64,000 nt of DNA from an uncultured Gemmatimonadota bacterium (GTDB lineage: Bacteria; Gemmatimonadota; Gemmatimonadetes; Gemmatimonadales; Gemmatimonadaceae), in the NCBI GenBank assembly GCA_903882745.1, contig CAIRYG010000011.1, positions 496,001 through 560,000 on the forward strand, in the 5' to 3' direction. Below are positions 17,897 through 27,903 of the stretch, piece after piece (positions within the stretch are counted from its first letter, which is position 1; every line of letters begins with the position of its first letter). The translations under genes and the position numbers were made by a program. Under the pieces are notes generated by a model that was not told the DNA's origin, did no database searches, and was given only the letters and a program-made list of their open reading frames with translations.

Positions 17897-18430
17897 CTAG
17901 AGAGCGGTCGTCGGACGCACGGCGCGGTAGATCGTGACCACCGTCTCGTCGAAGCTCTGCGTTTGGCTTCCCTTGGGGAGCACGTGGGTGCTCGCGTGCT
18001 CCGCTACTAAAATCCGCGCGAAGGGCACCGCGAGCCATCGCGCGATCACTCGGTCGAGCATCTTGGATTCGTACGGGGGATCCACGAAGGCGATATCATA
18101 GGAGTTCGCGGGCAGATTCTCGGCGTAGGGCAACGCATCGCGCTTGAAGACCCTCGTCCGATCGCTCATTCGCAGGAGGCCAATATTGGCCTTGAGCGCA
18201 TGCAGCGACGACGGCCGCGTCTCCACGAAATCCGCAGCCTTCGCGCCGCGACTAATCGCTTCGAGCCCGAGCGCCCCAGTCCCCGCGAACAAATCCAGCA
18301 CGCGCGCGTCCTTGAACTCGCCGACCATCCCCATGATGCCGGCGCGCACATGCTCTGCCGTGGGTCGTACCCGAAAATCCTTGGGCGACGTCAAATCGCG
18401 GCCCGCATGCTTGCCGCCGACGATTCTCAC
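17897..18430 (-). CDS. rsmD: 16S rRNA (guanine(966)-N2)-methyltransferase
   Basis: A 177-residue Rossmann methyltransferase with family motifs VRIVGGKHAGR at the start, RPTAEHVRAGI, LDLFAGTGALGLEA (SAM loop) and the catalytic FVDPPYES. RsmD methylates the base N2 of G966 in 16S rRNA during 30S assembly. I chose the GTG at 18430 because GAGG lies eight bases upstream and the protein then starts at the conserved RIxGG motif. An in-frame GTG at 18460 would add ten residues. It lies downstream of nrdJ with a hairpin between them. Confidence 0.93.
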   Translation of the reverse strand: MRIVGGKHAGRDLTSPKDFRVRPTAEHVRAGIMGMVGEFKDARVLDLFAGTGALGLEAISRGAKAADFVETRPSSLHALKANIGLLRMSDRTRVFKRDALPYAENLPANSYDIAFVDPPYESKMLDRVIARWLAVPFARILVAEHASTHVLPKGSQTQSFDETVVTIYRAVRPTTAL

Positions 18431-18462
18431 AGGCGCATCCTCGTGAACAGTGGAAAGCACAA

Positions 18463-18490
18463 AGCGGATGTCGCATCCGCGACATCCGCT
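18463..18490 (-). terminator. Inverted repeat between nrdJ and rsmD
   Basis: AGCGGATGTCG (18463-18473) and its exact complement (18480-18490) form an 11-bp stem with a 6-base loop, 36 bp after the nrdJ stop. On the minus strand the stem is followed by TTTG. It may be a terminator or partial attenuator before rsmD. Confidence 0.55.
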
Positions 18491-18526
18491 CTATGCAAAA
18501 CTACAGGCTGACTCAACCCAAAGGGC

Positions 18527-21058
18527 TCAGCCGCACTCGCTGAACCCACAGACGTGGCACTTGACGCATCCTTCTGCGTACTCGAGCTGCGATCCGCAAT
18601 CCGGGCAGGTGCCGATGAACGACTCGGCATTGTTGTCGCCGGTGTTGAACATGGCGACCTGCTCCATGCCGCCGGTGCTCGTGCGAACGACCGCTTCGAT
18701 CGGACGCGCGGCACTGCTCGGGGACTGCGCCTGCGTGGTCTGCGAGAGGGAGAGCAGCTCCTGCTGCACGCCCTGCTTCATCCGCATCCAGTCTTCGAGC
18801 GCCAAGCCGATCGCGTCCGGGACCGAGAGGACCTTGTTCGGTCCGAGGCCAACGGCCTTGTCGGAGCTGATACCGCGCAGCTGGCGGTGGATCTCATTGA
18901 GCGAGATCCCCGAGCGCAGCGACAGCGAGATCATGCGGCCCATCGCCTCGGCGTCGGCCATAGCGGAACCGCCCGCCTTGCCGAGGTTGATGAACACTTC
19001 GAACGGCTGCCCCTTGTCGTCTTCGGTGATGTGGGCGAAGAGCACGCCGAGGGGGGTGTCCTTCTTGATGCTGGTGGAGCGCAGCGGGGTGTCCGGGCGT
19101 GCGCGCTTCTGACGGCGCTGGAGGTTCTCGGCCTCGGCGTCGAACAGCATCTTCTTGAGACGCTCGTTCTCGGCGCGGGACTCGGCCATCAGGCCGCTGA
19201 GCTCTGCGATTTCACGCTTGGCTTCGGCACTCGGGGCAGCGGCGCCTTCACCCTTGCGCTCCGCCTTGGCTGTCTCGGTGGCGCCGGTGCTGAGCACCTG
19301 GCCATCGCGGGAGCCGTCGCGATACACGGTGACGCCCTTGCAGTTCATCTTCCACGCGAGCGTGTAGATGTCGCGGACATCGTCCTTGGTCGCGGTATGC
19401 GCGAAGTTCGTGGTCTTGGAGATGGCGGAATCGCAGTGCTCCTGGAAGGCCGCCTGCATCTTCACGTGCCATTCCGGCGCGATCAGATTGGCCGTCACGA
19501 ACACCTTCTGCCACTTGGCCGGCACTTCGGCGTGCGCCACCGTGCCCGTCTTGGCAATGCGCTCCATGAGCGCCTCGCTGTACCACCCTTCCGCCTTCGC
19601 AATCGCCACGAAATCTTCGTTCACATCCGGCATCATCACGCCGGCCTGATTGCGCATGAACGCCACCGCGAAGAGCGGCTCGAGACCCGACGAGCAACCC
19701 GCGATGATCGAGATCGTGCCGGTCGGCGCGACCGTTGTGACGTTGCAGTTGCGCAGCATCTGCATCTCACGGACACGACCACCCGACGCGTCACGCGCGC
19801 AGGTCTCGTCCGGTCCAAAGATGCTCTGGCTCCACTCCGGGAAGGCGCCGCGCTGCTTGGCCAAGCGCTCGCTCTCCTTCTTTCCTTCGACGTCGAGGAA
19901 CTCCATCACGCGCTTACCGAACGCCACACCCTCTGGGGTGTCATAGGCAATGCCAAGGCGAATGAGCGCATCGGCAAAGCCCATCACGCCAAGACCAATA
20001 CGACGAATCCGCTTGGACAGCGCGTCGATCTCGGGGAGCGGGTACTTGTTGACGTCGATGATGTTGTCGAGGAAGTGCGTGCTGTGATGAATGTCGGCGG
20101 CGAACGCCGTCCAGTTCATCTCCCCATTCTCGACATAGTAGCCAACGTTGACCGAACCCAGGTTGCACACGTCGTATGGGAGCAACGGCTGCTCACCGCA
20201 CGGGTTGGTGGCCTCGTACGCCCCAAGGTGCGGCACCGGGTTGTAACGGTTCGCTTCGTCGATGAAGAACACGCCCGGCTCACCCGTGCGCCAAGCGCCG
20301 GTGATCATCTTGTCCCACACATCCGTCGACTTGAGCTGACCCGTGACCTGCTTGCTGACCGGATCGATCAGGTCATACTCAGCGTTGGCTTCCAATGCCT
20401 TCATGAAGGCGTCGGTGATGCCAACGGAGATGTTGAAGTTCACGACCTTCGTAAGGTCTTCCTTGCACGCGATGAAATCCAGAATGTCCGGATGATCCAC
20501 GCGCAGGATGCCCATGTTCGCGCCACGACGCGTGCCACCCTGCTTCACCGCATCGGTGCTGGCGTCGTACAGATTCATGAAGCTGATCGGGCCGCTGGCG
20601 ACACCCGTCGTCGAGCGCACCATCGAGCCCTTGGCGCGAATACGGCTGAACGAGAAGCCCGTGCCGCCGCCGCTCTGATGGATGAGCGCCATCGAACGCA
20701 ACGTGTCGTAGATGCCCGCGTGGCCATTCGACAGCGCATCGTCGACCGGCAACACGAAACAGGCCGACAGCTGCCCCAACGGGCGACCGGCGTTCATCAA
20801 CGTCGGCGAGTTCGGCTCGAACCGGCGCTGCGTCATCAGCTCATAGAACGTGTTCGCCGTGGCCTGAATTTCGGCGTCGCTGTGGCCGTAGCGGCGATCC
20901 GCCTCGGCAACCACAGTGGCAACACGCCAAAACATCTCCTCTGGCGTTTCCGTCGGCTTCCCCGACTTGTCCTTCACCAAATACCGCTTCTCGAGCACGG
21001 TACGGGCATTCTGCGACAGCGAAGCGGGAGAAGCGGGGGGGGTGACGGGCAAAGGCAT
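18527..21058 (-). CDS. nrdJ: Vitamin B12-dependent (class II) ribonucleotide reductase
   Basis: An 843-residue class II reductase making deoxyribonucleotides with adenosylcobalamin as radical source, so independent of oxygen. Visible features are [10 protein letters not shown] (redox cysteine), [15 protein letters not shown] (radical cysteine and catalytic Glu), [13 protein letters not shown], and a C-terminal zinc ribbon ([21 protein letters not shown]). The start is the ATG at 21058, because GGGAG lies nine bases upstream; an in-frame GTG at 21091 lacks this. No nrdAB or nrdDG gene is in the window. A long leader precedes it. Confidence 0.95.
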   Translation of the reverse strand: MPLPVTPPASPASLSQNARTVLEKRYLVKDKSGKPTETPEEMFWRVATVVAEADRRYGHSDAEIQATANTFYELMTQRRFEPNSPTLMNAGRPLGQLSACFVLPVDDALSNGHAGIYDTLRSMALIHQSGGGTGFSFSRIRAKGSMVRSTTGVASGPISFMNLYDASTDAVKQGGTRRGANMGILRVDHPDILDFIACKEDLTKVVNFNISVGITDAFMKALEANAEYDLIDPVSKQVTGQLKSTDVWDKMITGAWRTGEPGVFFIDEANRYNPVPHLGAYEATNPCGEQPLLPYDVCNLGSVNVGYYVENGEMNWTAFAADIHHSTHFLDNIIDVNKYPLPEIDALSKRIRRIGLGVMGFADALIRLGIAYDTPEGVAFGKRVMEFLDVEGKKESERLAKQRGAFPEWSQSIFGPDETCARDASGGRVREMQMLRNCNVTTVAPTGTISIIAGCSSGLEPLFAVAFMRNQAGVMMPDVNEDFVAIAKAEGWYSEALMERIAKTGTVAHAEVPAKWQKVFVTANLIAPEWHVKMQAAFQEHCDSAISKTTNFAHTATKDDVRDIYTLAWKMNCKGVTVYRDGSRDGQVLSTGATETAKAERKGEGAAAPSAEAKREIAELSGLMAESRAENERLKKMLFDAEAENLQRRQKRARPDTPLRSTSIKKDTPLGVLFAHITEDDKGQPFEVFINLGKAGGSAMADAEAMGRMISLSLRSGISLNEIHRQLRGISSDKAVGLGPNKVLSVPDAIGLALEDWMRMKQGVQQELLSLSQTTQAQSPSSAARPIEAVVRTSTGGMEQVAMFNTGDNNAESFIGTCPDCGSQLEYAEGCVKCHVCGFSECG

Positions 21059-21603
21059 TATCTCAAACTCCCAAGGTGATGATTGGATCACTGCTTATGA
21101 ACGTATGCACTGCAACTGTGAGCGGGGCGGACCCCACTCCAACAGATGACTTCAGTTTTTCAAGGACCAACACCCTTCGGCCAATCTTGTCCTACCAAAC
21201 CACCAGTTTTTCAACACTTTTACGGCGGGAGAGCAAGCTACGAGCGTTCGTGTTTCCGCGCCACAACGACACAAACTGTTGGTATCAAACGACTTGCAAA
21301 ACGTACGTCACAGATTGGCGACTTAAGGCTGGATGAACATTACTTCCACCCCATCGATCGGACTGTCGCGTTTCCGAACATAAAGCCGCCAGTCCTACGA
21401 CACCCGAACGCACGCCGACTCCCAGAGACAAAATCCCACAGTCGCCCGGACCGGATTCCACGCATTTTTGCAATTCTTGGCGGGGAAGCATCATAGACAA
21501 TCGCGGACCGCGGCGGAAGGGACTTGCTCGCTCGCACGTGACCAATTAGCGGCCGCTTCCTCGTCAGATTGTCCGGCAACCGCGCCGCCCATCCCTCACG
21601 GCG
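21059..21603. promoter_or_regulatory. 545-bp gene-free leader upstream of nrdJ
   Basis: This is the only gap above 300 bp. It is noticeably less GC-rich than its surroundings, and the small open frames in it have no coding character. It holds an 11-bp direct repeat CAGTTTTTCAA at 21153-21163 and 21204-21214, 51 bp apart (TTGAAAAACTG on the nrdJ sense strand). I looked for a cobalamin-riboswitch B12 box and for NrdR boxes and saw neither. It most likely carries the nrdJ promoter and possibly a structured leader. Confidence 0.5.
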
Positions 21604-22107
21604 TTACCGATGGCGCGGAAACGCCCCCGCCCGGTGCTGTTCCTTTACCTGCACATATCCCTGATAGCCAGAGAGTCGCTCACGCTGGTCGTCCCGTAGG
21701 GGCCGCACCTTCGCGGGAACACCCAACGCGAGGCTCCCTGGGGGAACAATCATCCCCTCAGGCACGAGCGCCCCTGCGCCAACAATCGATCCCGCACCGA
21801 TGACGGCGTGATTGAGCACGATGGCGCCAATCCCAATGAGACTGTCGTCCTCCACGCGCGCGCCGTGCACGACGGCACGATGCCCAACCGTCACGCGCGC
21901 GCCAATCCAACACGGTACGCCGGGATCACAATGCAGCACCGCGCCGTCCTGCACATTGCTGCCGTCACCAATGCTGATCCGATCGGAATCCCCACGCACC
22001 ACCGCGGTCGGCCAGATGCTGACATCCGCACCAAGCACAACATCGCCGAGCACAACGGCCGACTCATGGATGAAACAGCGTAATCCGCGTTCAGGCGCAG
22101 TCGACAT
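21604..22107 (-). CDS. Gamma-class carbonic anhydrase family protein
   Basis: A 167-residue left-handed beta-helix protein of hexapeptide repeats (VVLGDVVLGADVSIWPTAV and onward). The three putative zinc ligands are present: H59 in AVLHCD, H76 and H81 in VGHRAVVHG. Relatives such as YrdA and CaiE-type proteins often show weak or no carbonic anhydrase activity, so metal binding is better supported than CO2 hydration. Its ATG lies immediately after the stop of the preceding peptidase/barrel gene, making it last in a three-gene operon. Confidence 0.88.
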   Translation of the reverse strand: MSTAPERGLRCFIHESAVVLGDVVLGADVSIWPTAVVRGDSDRISIGDGSNVQDGAVLHCDPGVPCWIGARVTVGHRAVVHGARVEDDSLIGIGAIVLNHAVIGAGSIVGAGALVPEGMIVPPGSLALGVPAKVRPLRDDQRERLSGYQGYVQVKEQHRAGAFPRHR

Positions 22108-25062
22108 TTAGAACGAAGCTCCGACAGAGAAGTAGGCAGCGACGCGGCGGCCGCTCGAGTACACGGTGTTTAGCACGGGTGCGGCAACACCGAGCCGGAA
22201 TCGATAGGGGACATCGTATTGCAGCGCGGTGTCGAACTGAAGCTCGGCTCCTGCACTCTGCATCCACGCGCTCGCCGTTCCCTTCCCTCCGCACACAGTG
22301 GTGTTGGTGGTTCCCGCCGGGCACCACGCCGATGCGCCATCGGTGAACAGGGTGACATTCACCTTCTGCACAAAGAGCGGAAGGAGCAACCACCCGCGGT
22401 TCGGCTGCGCGAGCGGAATCCGCAACTCGGCGCTCGCACCGACGGCACTCGTCCCTACCTGCGCCCCCGCCGGAAAACCGCGCACAAAAAACGTGCGGCG
22501 CCCTTCCCCAATGGTGATGCCGGGAATGACGGACAGGATGCCTCCACTCACACCACCGGCCTCCAACGCACTCGCGGTCTTGTCGTCTTCCCACCCCGCG
22601 GCGACGCGCCCCGCGAGCACCGCATGCGCCGGACCACCAAAATCGAGCGCTTTGAAAAACTGCGCATAGCCGATGAGGCTGGTCGAGCGCGTGCTCGATG
22701 CGGCATCGGAACGCCAACGCTGGCGTGCTGTGCCTGCAATCTGCCACCCGTCTTCTGGTGAGATGCCGAGCGCCGTCGTGCGGGCATTCCCGAACCCGGC
22801 ATTCAAATAGAACGTTGGGTAGCTGTAGCTTCGCGCATAGCTACTGCCGAGTCGCGCGAGCAACGTCGACGGATTGGTGTCGAAGTCACGGAACTCCATG
22901 TTGAAGCCAAGCCCGCCATAGGCGTTACTGCGATATCGGGCCCGCACCGCGGTGACCGATCCACCGACGAAGCGCTTCCGACGCGAGAGTGTGCCGAGAA
23001 ACCGATGGAGCGAATCGGCAATCGCGAAATGGTCCCACTCGGCGTTGCTCGCGAGCCCGAGGACCGGATTCCCAACACCAGCGTAGGCGTAGGAGAGATC
23101 CCAGGTGGTCTCCGCCCGACCGAGATCGCGCGTGACCGTCGCATCGTAGCCGTGCCGGCCGATGGCGTCGGTACCACTGGTGAGGAATCCCCAACTGGTG
23201 CGCTGATCGTCGCTCATCGTGACGGTCGGGAGCCAGTAGGTTGGGAGGAGGGTGCGCCACGGGGAATACGTGGAGGCTTGTGCCTGCAACGCGCTGATCA
23301 CGATGGCGGTGTCACCGCGCGACGGGGCGAAGACGGTGGTGCTGTCCACGGTGACGCGCGGCGCGCTACTGGGAAACGTGGCCACGTGGTAGCCATCGCC
23401 ACGGTATTCACGTGTGGCGATCTGTGCGCCGTCGGGACTCACTTCGCTCTCGAATAATCCGGTCGGACTCTCGGCGATGCGCTCTGTGCCCCCCGTGGCG
23501 AGCTCCACGCGATACAGCGCCGCGCGACCGGTGCGGTCACTTGTAAAGTAGAGCGCCTCGTCGTGCGGCCCCCAACTCGGCGCGACCGTCACACCACGCG
23601 CGCGCGCATAGGCGCGCAACACGGTGCCGGGGGCGTCGAGGACGACGAGATCACTAACCCCGCCGCGCACGCGACGCGCCGCCACGATCCGGGAGCCGTC
23701 GTGCGACCAGCGCGGCTCGGCCCAGATGGTATCGAGCGCACTCGACGTGATGGGTGTGACCGTATCGCCCGAGACGAGCACGAGCCGACTGCTCCCAGGC
23801 GTCAGTTGCACCGCCACCGTTCGTGCGACGCACGCGCCCGTCGGCGACGCGCAGCGAGCGTCGGGCTGCACGAGTCGCGCGCCGGTGGTCAGACGCGTGG
23901 TGGTAGCAACGGTGCCGTCAATGCCGGGGGCCTCTCGGTAGAGGTCACTGCGCACCGTGTATGGATCGGTGAGATCATCCTGCGCAAAGACACGGCTCCC
24001 GTCGCGCAACGGCGACGTCGTGCCCGCGGTCGTGCGGTCGGCCAGCGCGCGGGTGGCGCCCGTGGCTGTGTTCACCACGTGCAGCGCGGGGAGGTCGCGC
24101 CCCGTATTCGCCGCGTAAATGAGTTCATTGTTGCTCGTCCAGCGAATGGCCTCGGCGGCCCAGCCGCGCGTGGTCAGCAAGGTCGGACGCGTCAGCTGCG
24201 TCGGTGCGCCGGCACTCCGGCGGGCGGTCCGCGCGACGGAATCGGACCAGGCGTGATACGCGCTGTCGAAGCTGATGCCGAACGACGCGGAGGCGTTTTC
24301 GTTCAGCAGGAACGGTACGGTGCGTGACGCCGTGGCTTCAATAAAGTCCCGAACTTTTGGTGCACCCTGCACGCGCGCGAGATAGTCGATCAGCAGCGAT
24401 CCATACGCATAGGGCACTTGTCCCAGCGGGAACTGCGTGGTGCTCGCCGACCAGGCATTGAGCGCGGGCGTCGTCCCGGCCAGCGCATTCGCCGACACGA
24501 TCATCGCGTGCTCGGAGCCGAGGATGCGTCCCGCGCCGGTGAGGCGCGATTCGTAGTACACCGCGATCCCCTCATCCATCCAGCTTGGCGTGAAAATGCC
24601 TGGGAACAGGAGCGGATTCCGGCCGAAGACACGCTGCGCGAGCCCCCACCAGCCGGCGGAGCGGTCGAGATGAAAGACATGCGTCAGTTCGTGCGTGAGC
24701 ACGAGGTCGAACCAATCGTCGAGGAACTTGAGTGCGGTGCCGTCGACCGGTGGACGGGCGTACACCACGATCCGATTACTCGGAAAAAGTGTCGCGTAGC
24801 CGTTGCTGTAGTCGACGTTGTCGGCAATGACTAACTCCACCGGGCCGCGTGGTGCTACCAGTTCGGCAGCGAGACGTCCCCACGCCCGCTCGGCGCTTCC
24901 GGCGGCGCGGCGCGCGACCGTCTCTAATCCGGTGGCGTAGTGCACGCGGAAGTGCGTGGTCTGGATCGATTCCCAATGCAGGTTGGGGGCCACCTGTGCG
25001 GCGAGCGGGTGCGGCCGTATCGTCGCGCACGCGATGAGCAGCACGCCGAGGAGTCGACGCAT
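22108..25062 (-). CDS. Peptidase-MA-like / TolB-like / outer-membrane beta-barrel protein
   Basis: A 984-residue exported protein in three parts. After a signal peptide (LLGVLLIACATIRPHPLAAQ) comes a gluzincin-like domain with HELTH near residue 124 and the downstream WMDEGIAVYYE element. The middle, about residues 280-560, holds TolB-like propeller blades (WSHDGSRIVAARR, FTSDRTGRAALYRV, VSPDGAQIATREY). The last third is rich in alternating aromatic strands and ends in YFSVGASF, typical of an outer-membrane barrel inserted by Bam. It overlaps the amidase stop by one base (TAATG) and abuts the carbonic-anhydrase-family gene. It may be a surface peptidase; activity is untested inference. Confidence 0.82.
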   Translation of the reverse strand: MRRLLGVLLIACATIRPHPLAAQVAPNLHWESIQTTHFRVHYATGLETVARRAAGSAERAWGRLAAELVAPRGPVELVIADNVDYSNGYATLFPSNRIVVYARPPVDGTALKFLDDWFDLVLTHELTHVFHLDRSAGWWGLAQRVFGRNPLLFPGIFTPSWMDEGIAVYYESRLTGAGRILGSEHAMIVSANALAGTTPALNAWSASTTQFPLGQVPYAYGSLLIDYLARVQGAPKVRDFIEATASRTVPFLLNENASASFGISFDSAYHAWSDSVARTARRSAGAPTQLTRPTLLTTRGWAAEAIRWTSNNELIYAANTGRDLPALHVVNTATGATRALADRTTAGTTSPLRDGSRVFAQDDLTDPYTVRSDLYREAPGIDGTVATTTRLTTGARLVQPDARCASPTGACVARTVAVQLTPGSSRLVLVSGDTVTPITSSALDTIWAEPRWSHDGSRIVAARRVRGGVSDLVVLDAPGTVLRAYARARGVTVAPSWGPHDEALYFTSDRTGRAALYRVELATGGTERIAESPTGLFESEVSPDGAQIATREYRGDGYHVATFPSSAPRVTVDSTTVFAPSRGDTAIVISALQAQASTYSPWRTLLPTYWLPTVTMSDDQRTSWGFLTSGTDAIGRHGYDATVTRDLGRAETTWDLSYAYAGVGNPVLGLASNAEWDHFAIADSLHRFLGTLSRRKRFVGGSVTAVRARYRSNAYGGLGFNMEFRDFDTNPSTLLARLGSSYARSYSYPTFYLNAGFGNARTTALGISPEDGWQIAGTARQRWRSDAASSTRSTSLIGYAQFFKALDFGGPAHAVLAGRVAAGWEDDKTASALEAGGVSGGILSVIPGITIGEGRRTFFVRGFPAGAQVGTSAVGASAELRIPLAQPNRGWLLLPLFVQKVNVTLFTDGASAWCPAGTTNTTVCGGKGTASAWMQSAGAELQFDTALQYDVPYRFRLGVAAPVLNTVYSSGRRVAAYFSVGASF

Positions 25063-27020
25063 TATCGCTCGTCGCGAAGGTCGCGGAAATATCTGAGGAG
25101 CCCGTCGGCAATGCCCATCGCATAGCGCTGTTGAAACTCGGGCGTGCGCAACGCCGCCTCCTGCTCGGGAATGATGACGAACGCGCCTTCGCAGAGCACG
25201 GCCGGCATCCAGGTGAGGCGTGCAACCGCGAGGTTGTCGTAGTTGATCCCCTGGTCGCGAAGTCCCATGCGATCGACCAGCCCCTGCTGAACAAGGCGGG
25301 CGAGCGGTTCGGAGTGATCCAGAAAGAAGTAGGTGCCGGAGCCGTTCGCGCCTTTGGTTGGGTTCACCCCATCCGGCCAGGCATTGAGATGAATACTCAC
25401 GAAGGCGTCGCCGTCGGCACGACGTGCGATACTCGGGCGTGCGGCGAGGGCCACCGCGGCCCGGGTGGTGCGCGTCATCACGACGGTCGCACCGCGCTCC
25501 TCGAGCAGTGCTTTGAGTTTCTCCCCGACGCCGAGTGTCACATCACCCTCGTAGAGCCCTGTTGGTCCGGTTGAGCCAATCGGGGGATGTCCGGGGTCAA
25601 CAACAATCGTGCGCCCCGCAAGCGGGCGGAGCGGATCGATCACCGGCGCATGCCGCACGCGTAGCACGAGCGCGCTGCGATCCCACAGCACACCGTAGCC
25701 CGCGCTCGGATGGCGCAGGTGAATCGTGTAGCGCACACGGTTGGTGGCGAGTGTTTCCCACGTGACATCGCGCACCATCGGATCGGTGGTGGCAAAGTTG
25801 ATAAGATCGGTATTGGCGGTCACGCCGTAGAGCGTGAGCATGATGGCATCGCGCGTTTGCGTGACGAGGTAGGGCGCCCGGTCGCTCATGCTGAGCCGGA
25901 CATCGCTCCAGTGTCCGTTCACCGACACGCGCCCGGTGGTGACGGTCCGCCGCGGCACATTCATCTCGGGGCGATCGCGCGTGGACTTGGTCTCCACCCA
26001 GGCTTCGAGTTGATCGTCGAGCCGGACGCGCGACCACTCACCGCGGATCCCGGTGAGTTCCACCGTGGTGCCGGGGAAGAGCGCCCACTTGTATGTCCCG
26101 TCTGGTGCAGGACGCAGGTTGACGACTTTGTCGGTGTCGGACGGTGCGTCGTTGTTCGCGAGGAGCTCGACGAACCGCGGCACCGTGGTGTCCATCTGCT
26201 GCACCGCCCCGGTGGCCACACTCACCTTGTCGGTCCCGCGTGTGACCTCGATGGTCCCCGGCTGGGCGAAGTCGCGCGCCGCGACCTCCGTGCTCCACGA
26301 CACCCCGCTGGTGTGTCGCAGGGGGAGCGTCTCCCCCGCCGCGGTGCGCAGGACGACGGAGGCGTTTGCAGGCGCACGGAGTGCGACGCGCACCCGCTCA
26401 TCGCTCCGGAGCATCAGCTTGCCGGCCGGCGCCACCGATCCGCGGTCCACCAGGAGCGCCCCGTTGTCGGGCAGCGGTGTCGCGAGGGGGCGGAGCGCCA
26501 CCGTGAGGAGCGTGGCGACGCTATCGGCGTCGCGCCGCGCGACGAGTTCATATCGCGGCTTCTCGCCCCGAGGGACGGCCAGCCAGGCCATGAATGCGCC
26601 ATTCGGCTGCACCGTGACCGCGGTGCCGTTGATGGTCAGCGTCGCGCGGCCGGACCCCACGGAGCCGAACATAAAGTTCGAGTCTCGCGCCGTCAGCGTC
26701 TGCCCGGACGACGGGTACACGACCTTGATGGCCAATCGGCCGTCGACCAACGGGATTGGCGGCAGCGGCGGCGCAGGAGTGTTCGCCCGGTCGTTCCCCG
26801 TCAACTCCACGGAACCGGCGGGCCGCCGGGATGCCGTATCGGCCCGCGAGGGGGACGAGGCGAGCGGCGGCGCTGCCGACACGGGAGCGGGCGCGGGCGC
26901 CGGAGCGGGGGGGGGCGCGCATGCCGCCACAGCCACACTGATCGCGAGCGGGATCGCGAGCGGGGTCGCGACCGGGAGCTGCGCCCAACGGAGGGCCGGA
27001 ATACGGATAGACGTTGCCAT
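25062..27020 (-). CDS. N-acetylmuramoyl-L-alanine amidase, lipoprotein
   Basis: A 652-residue cell-wall amidase. The N-terminus has a hydrophobic signal with lipobox VAAC (C34), then a Pro/Ala linker. Central beta-rich regions include an SH3-like segment (KWALFPGTTVELTGIRGEW) and an AMIN-like segment. The C-terminal Amidase_3 domain carries zinc ligands in VVDPGHPP, LYEGDV and SIHLNA, and the catalytic Glu in VLCEGAF. It hydrolyses the amide between MurNAc and the stem peptide. It is the first gene of an operon with the peptidase/barrel and carbonic-anhydrase-family genes. Confidence 0.93.
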   Translation of the reverse strand: MATSIRIPALRWAQLPVATPLAIPLAISVAVAACAPPPAPAPAPAPVSAAPPLASSPSRADTASRRPAGSVELTGNDRANTPAPPLPPIPLVDGRLAIKVVYPSSGQTLTARDSNFMFGSVGSGRATLTINGTAVTVQPNGAFMAWLAVPRGEKPRYELVARRDADSVATLLTVALRPLATPLPDNGALLVDRGSVAPAGKLMLRSDERVRVALRAPANASVVLRTAAGETLPLRHTSGVSWSTEVAARDFAQPGTIEVTRGTDKVSVATGAVQQMDTTVPRFVELLANNDAPSDTDKVVNLRPAPDGTYKWALFPGTTVELTGIRGEWSRVRLDDQLEAWVETKSTRDRPEMNVPRRTVTTGRVSVNGHWSDVRLSMSDRAPYLVTQTRDAIMLTLYGVTANTDLINFATTDPMVRDVTWETLATNRVRYTIHLRHPSAGYGVLWDRSALVLRVRHAPVIDPLRPLAGRTIVVDPGHPPIGSTGPTGLYEGDVTLGVGEKLKALLEERGATVVMTRTTRAAVALAARPSIARRADGDAFVSIHLNAWPDGVNPTKGANGSGTYFFLDHSEPLARLVQQGLVDRMGLRDQGINYDNLAVARLTWMPAVLCEGAFVIIPEQEAALRTPEFQQRYAMGIADGLLRYFRDLRDER

Positions 27021-27150
27021 TGCGCACTACCATAATGCGCGGCCCTGCCTAGCCGCTACCCATGGACCTGCCTATATTCGCCCAACGGTCATTTAAGACG
27101 CTGAATTCCGGACCGGCTCGGCTCATCACTTGCAGGGAGACAGGACCACC
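27021..27150. promoter_or_regulatory. Divergent promoter region, amidase operon versus FHA/kinase operon
   Basis: A 130-bp gap between divergent operons. TATATT at 27073-27078 on the plus strand is a five-of-six match to a -10 box, but the -35 position at the right spacing (TAGCCG) is poor. AGGGA (27134-27138) could serve as the ribosome binding site for the GTG at 27151. Confidence 0.3.
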
Positions 27151-27903
27151 GTGACGCGTTGCAGTGGGTGCGGATGTGAAAGCGTCAATGACGCGCGATT
27201 CTGTCGCGCGTGCGGCACGCCCATCACCAATGGCGGCGCGGGGCTGCCCATGTCGGACGGCCCTGTTCGCCTGTCCCGACTCAGTGCGACGCGCGCTGTG
27301 CTCGAGGAGTTCACCCTCACCGGCCAGCACATCGCCATTGGGCGCGAGGACGGTGACCTGACCTTCGCCCATGACGCCTACGTGAGCCCGGTGCATGCCG
27401 TGCTCTCGCGACGTGCCGGCGAACTCTTTCTCCGCGACCTTGGCGCACGGAACGGCACCTGGCTGTTCCTCGATGCCCCCTACCGCCTGCAGGACGGCGA
27501 CACGATTCTGGTGGGATCGCAGATGATCGGGTTTCGTCGACTGGGCTACCCCGCACCGCACCCCCCTGAGGCCGATCAGACCCGACGGTTGGGCTCGCGC
27601 GTGCCGGGCGCCGACATTGCTGTGCTCGAGCAACTACGTTCCGATGGCAGCGCGCGCGACACCATGTTCCTGTCACCCGGACGCAGCGTGAAGATTGGCC
27701 GTGAGTCGGGCGATTGGACGTTCCCGTACGACAAGACCATGAGTGGGAAACACGCCGAGATTCGCAATGAAGACCTCGAGTTCATTGCCCTCGATGATGG
27801 CAGCAGGAACGGTGTCGCCGTCGCCGTGCGCGGCGAACGCCAGGTGAAGGTGGGACAGCGTATCTTGATTGGAGACCAGACCTTGCGCGTGGAGAGCTTG
27901 TGA
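27151..27903 (+). CDS. Zinc-ribbon protein with two FHA domains
   Basis: A 250-residue cytoplasmic protein. The N-terminus is a zinc ribbon (CSGCGCESVNDARFCRACG). Two FHA phosphothreonine-binding domains follow: IAIGREDGDL..SPVHA..RNGT (about residues 45-120) and VKIGRESGDW..SGKHAE..SRNGV (about 165-245), both with the Gly-Arg, Ser-x-x-His and Asn-Gly core. I chose the GTG at 27151, which begins right at the ribbon, rather than a TTG seven codons upstream. It overlaps the kinase gene by 4 bp (GTGA), so it is probably a substrate or adaptor of that kinase. Confidence 0.87.
   Translation: MTRCSGCGCESVNDARFCRACGTPITNGGAGLPMSDGPVRLSRLSATRAVLEEFTLTGQHIAIGREDGDLTFAHDAYVSPVHAVLSRRAGELFLRDLGARNGTWLFLDAPYRLQDGDTILVGSQMIGFRRLGYPAPHPPEADQTRRLGSRVPGADIAVLEQLRSDGSARDTMFLSPGRSVKIGRESGDWTFPYDKTMSGKHAEIRNEDLEFIALDDGSRNGVAVAVRGERQVKVGQRILIGDQTLRVESL

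Noticed and set aside
17711-18010. 99-codon plus-strand frame between vapB and rsmD
   Set aside because: It starts inside the vapBC operator and overlaps the rsmD 3' end on the other strand; no motif or ribosome binding site.
18554-21079. 841-codon plus-strand open frame opposite nrdJ
   Set aside because: Mirror frame of a strongly conserved gene; no domain features, no ribosome binding site.
21059-21603. Cobalamin riboswitch or NrdR boxes upstream of nrdJ
   Set aside because: I searched by eye on both strands for the B12 box and the NrdR palindrome and found neither.
21604-22107. Carbon-fixation or carboxysome locus
   Set aside because: Only a lone gamma-carbonic-anhydrase-family gene is present, in an envelope operon.
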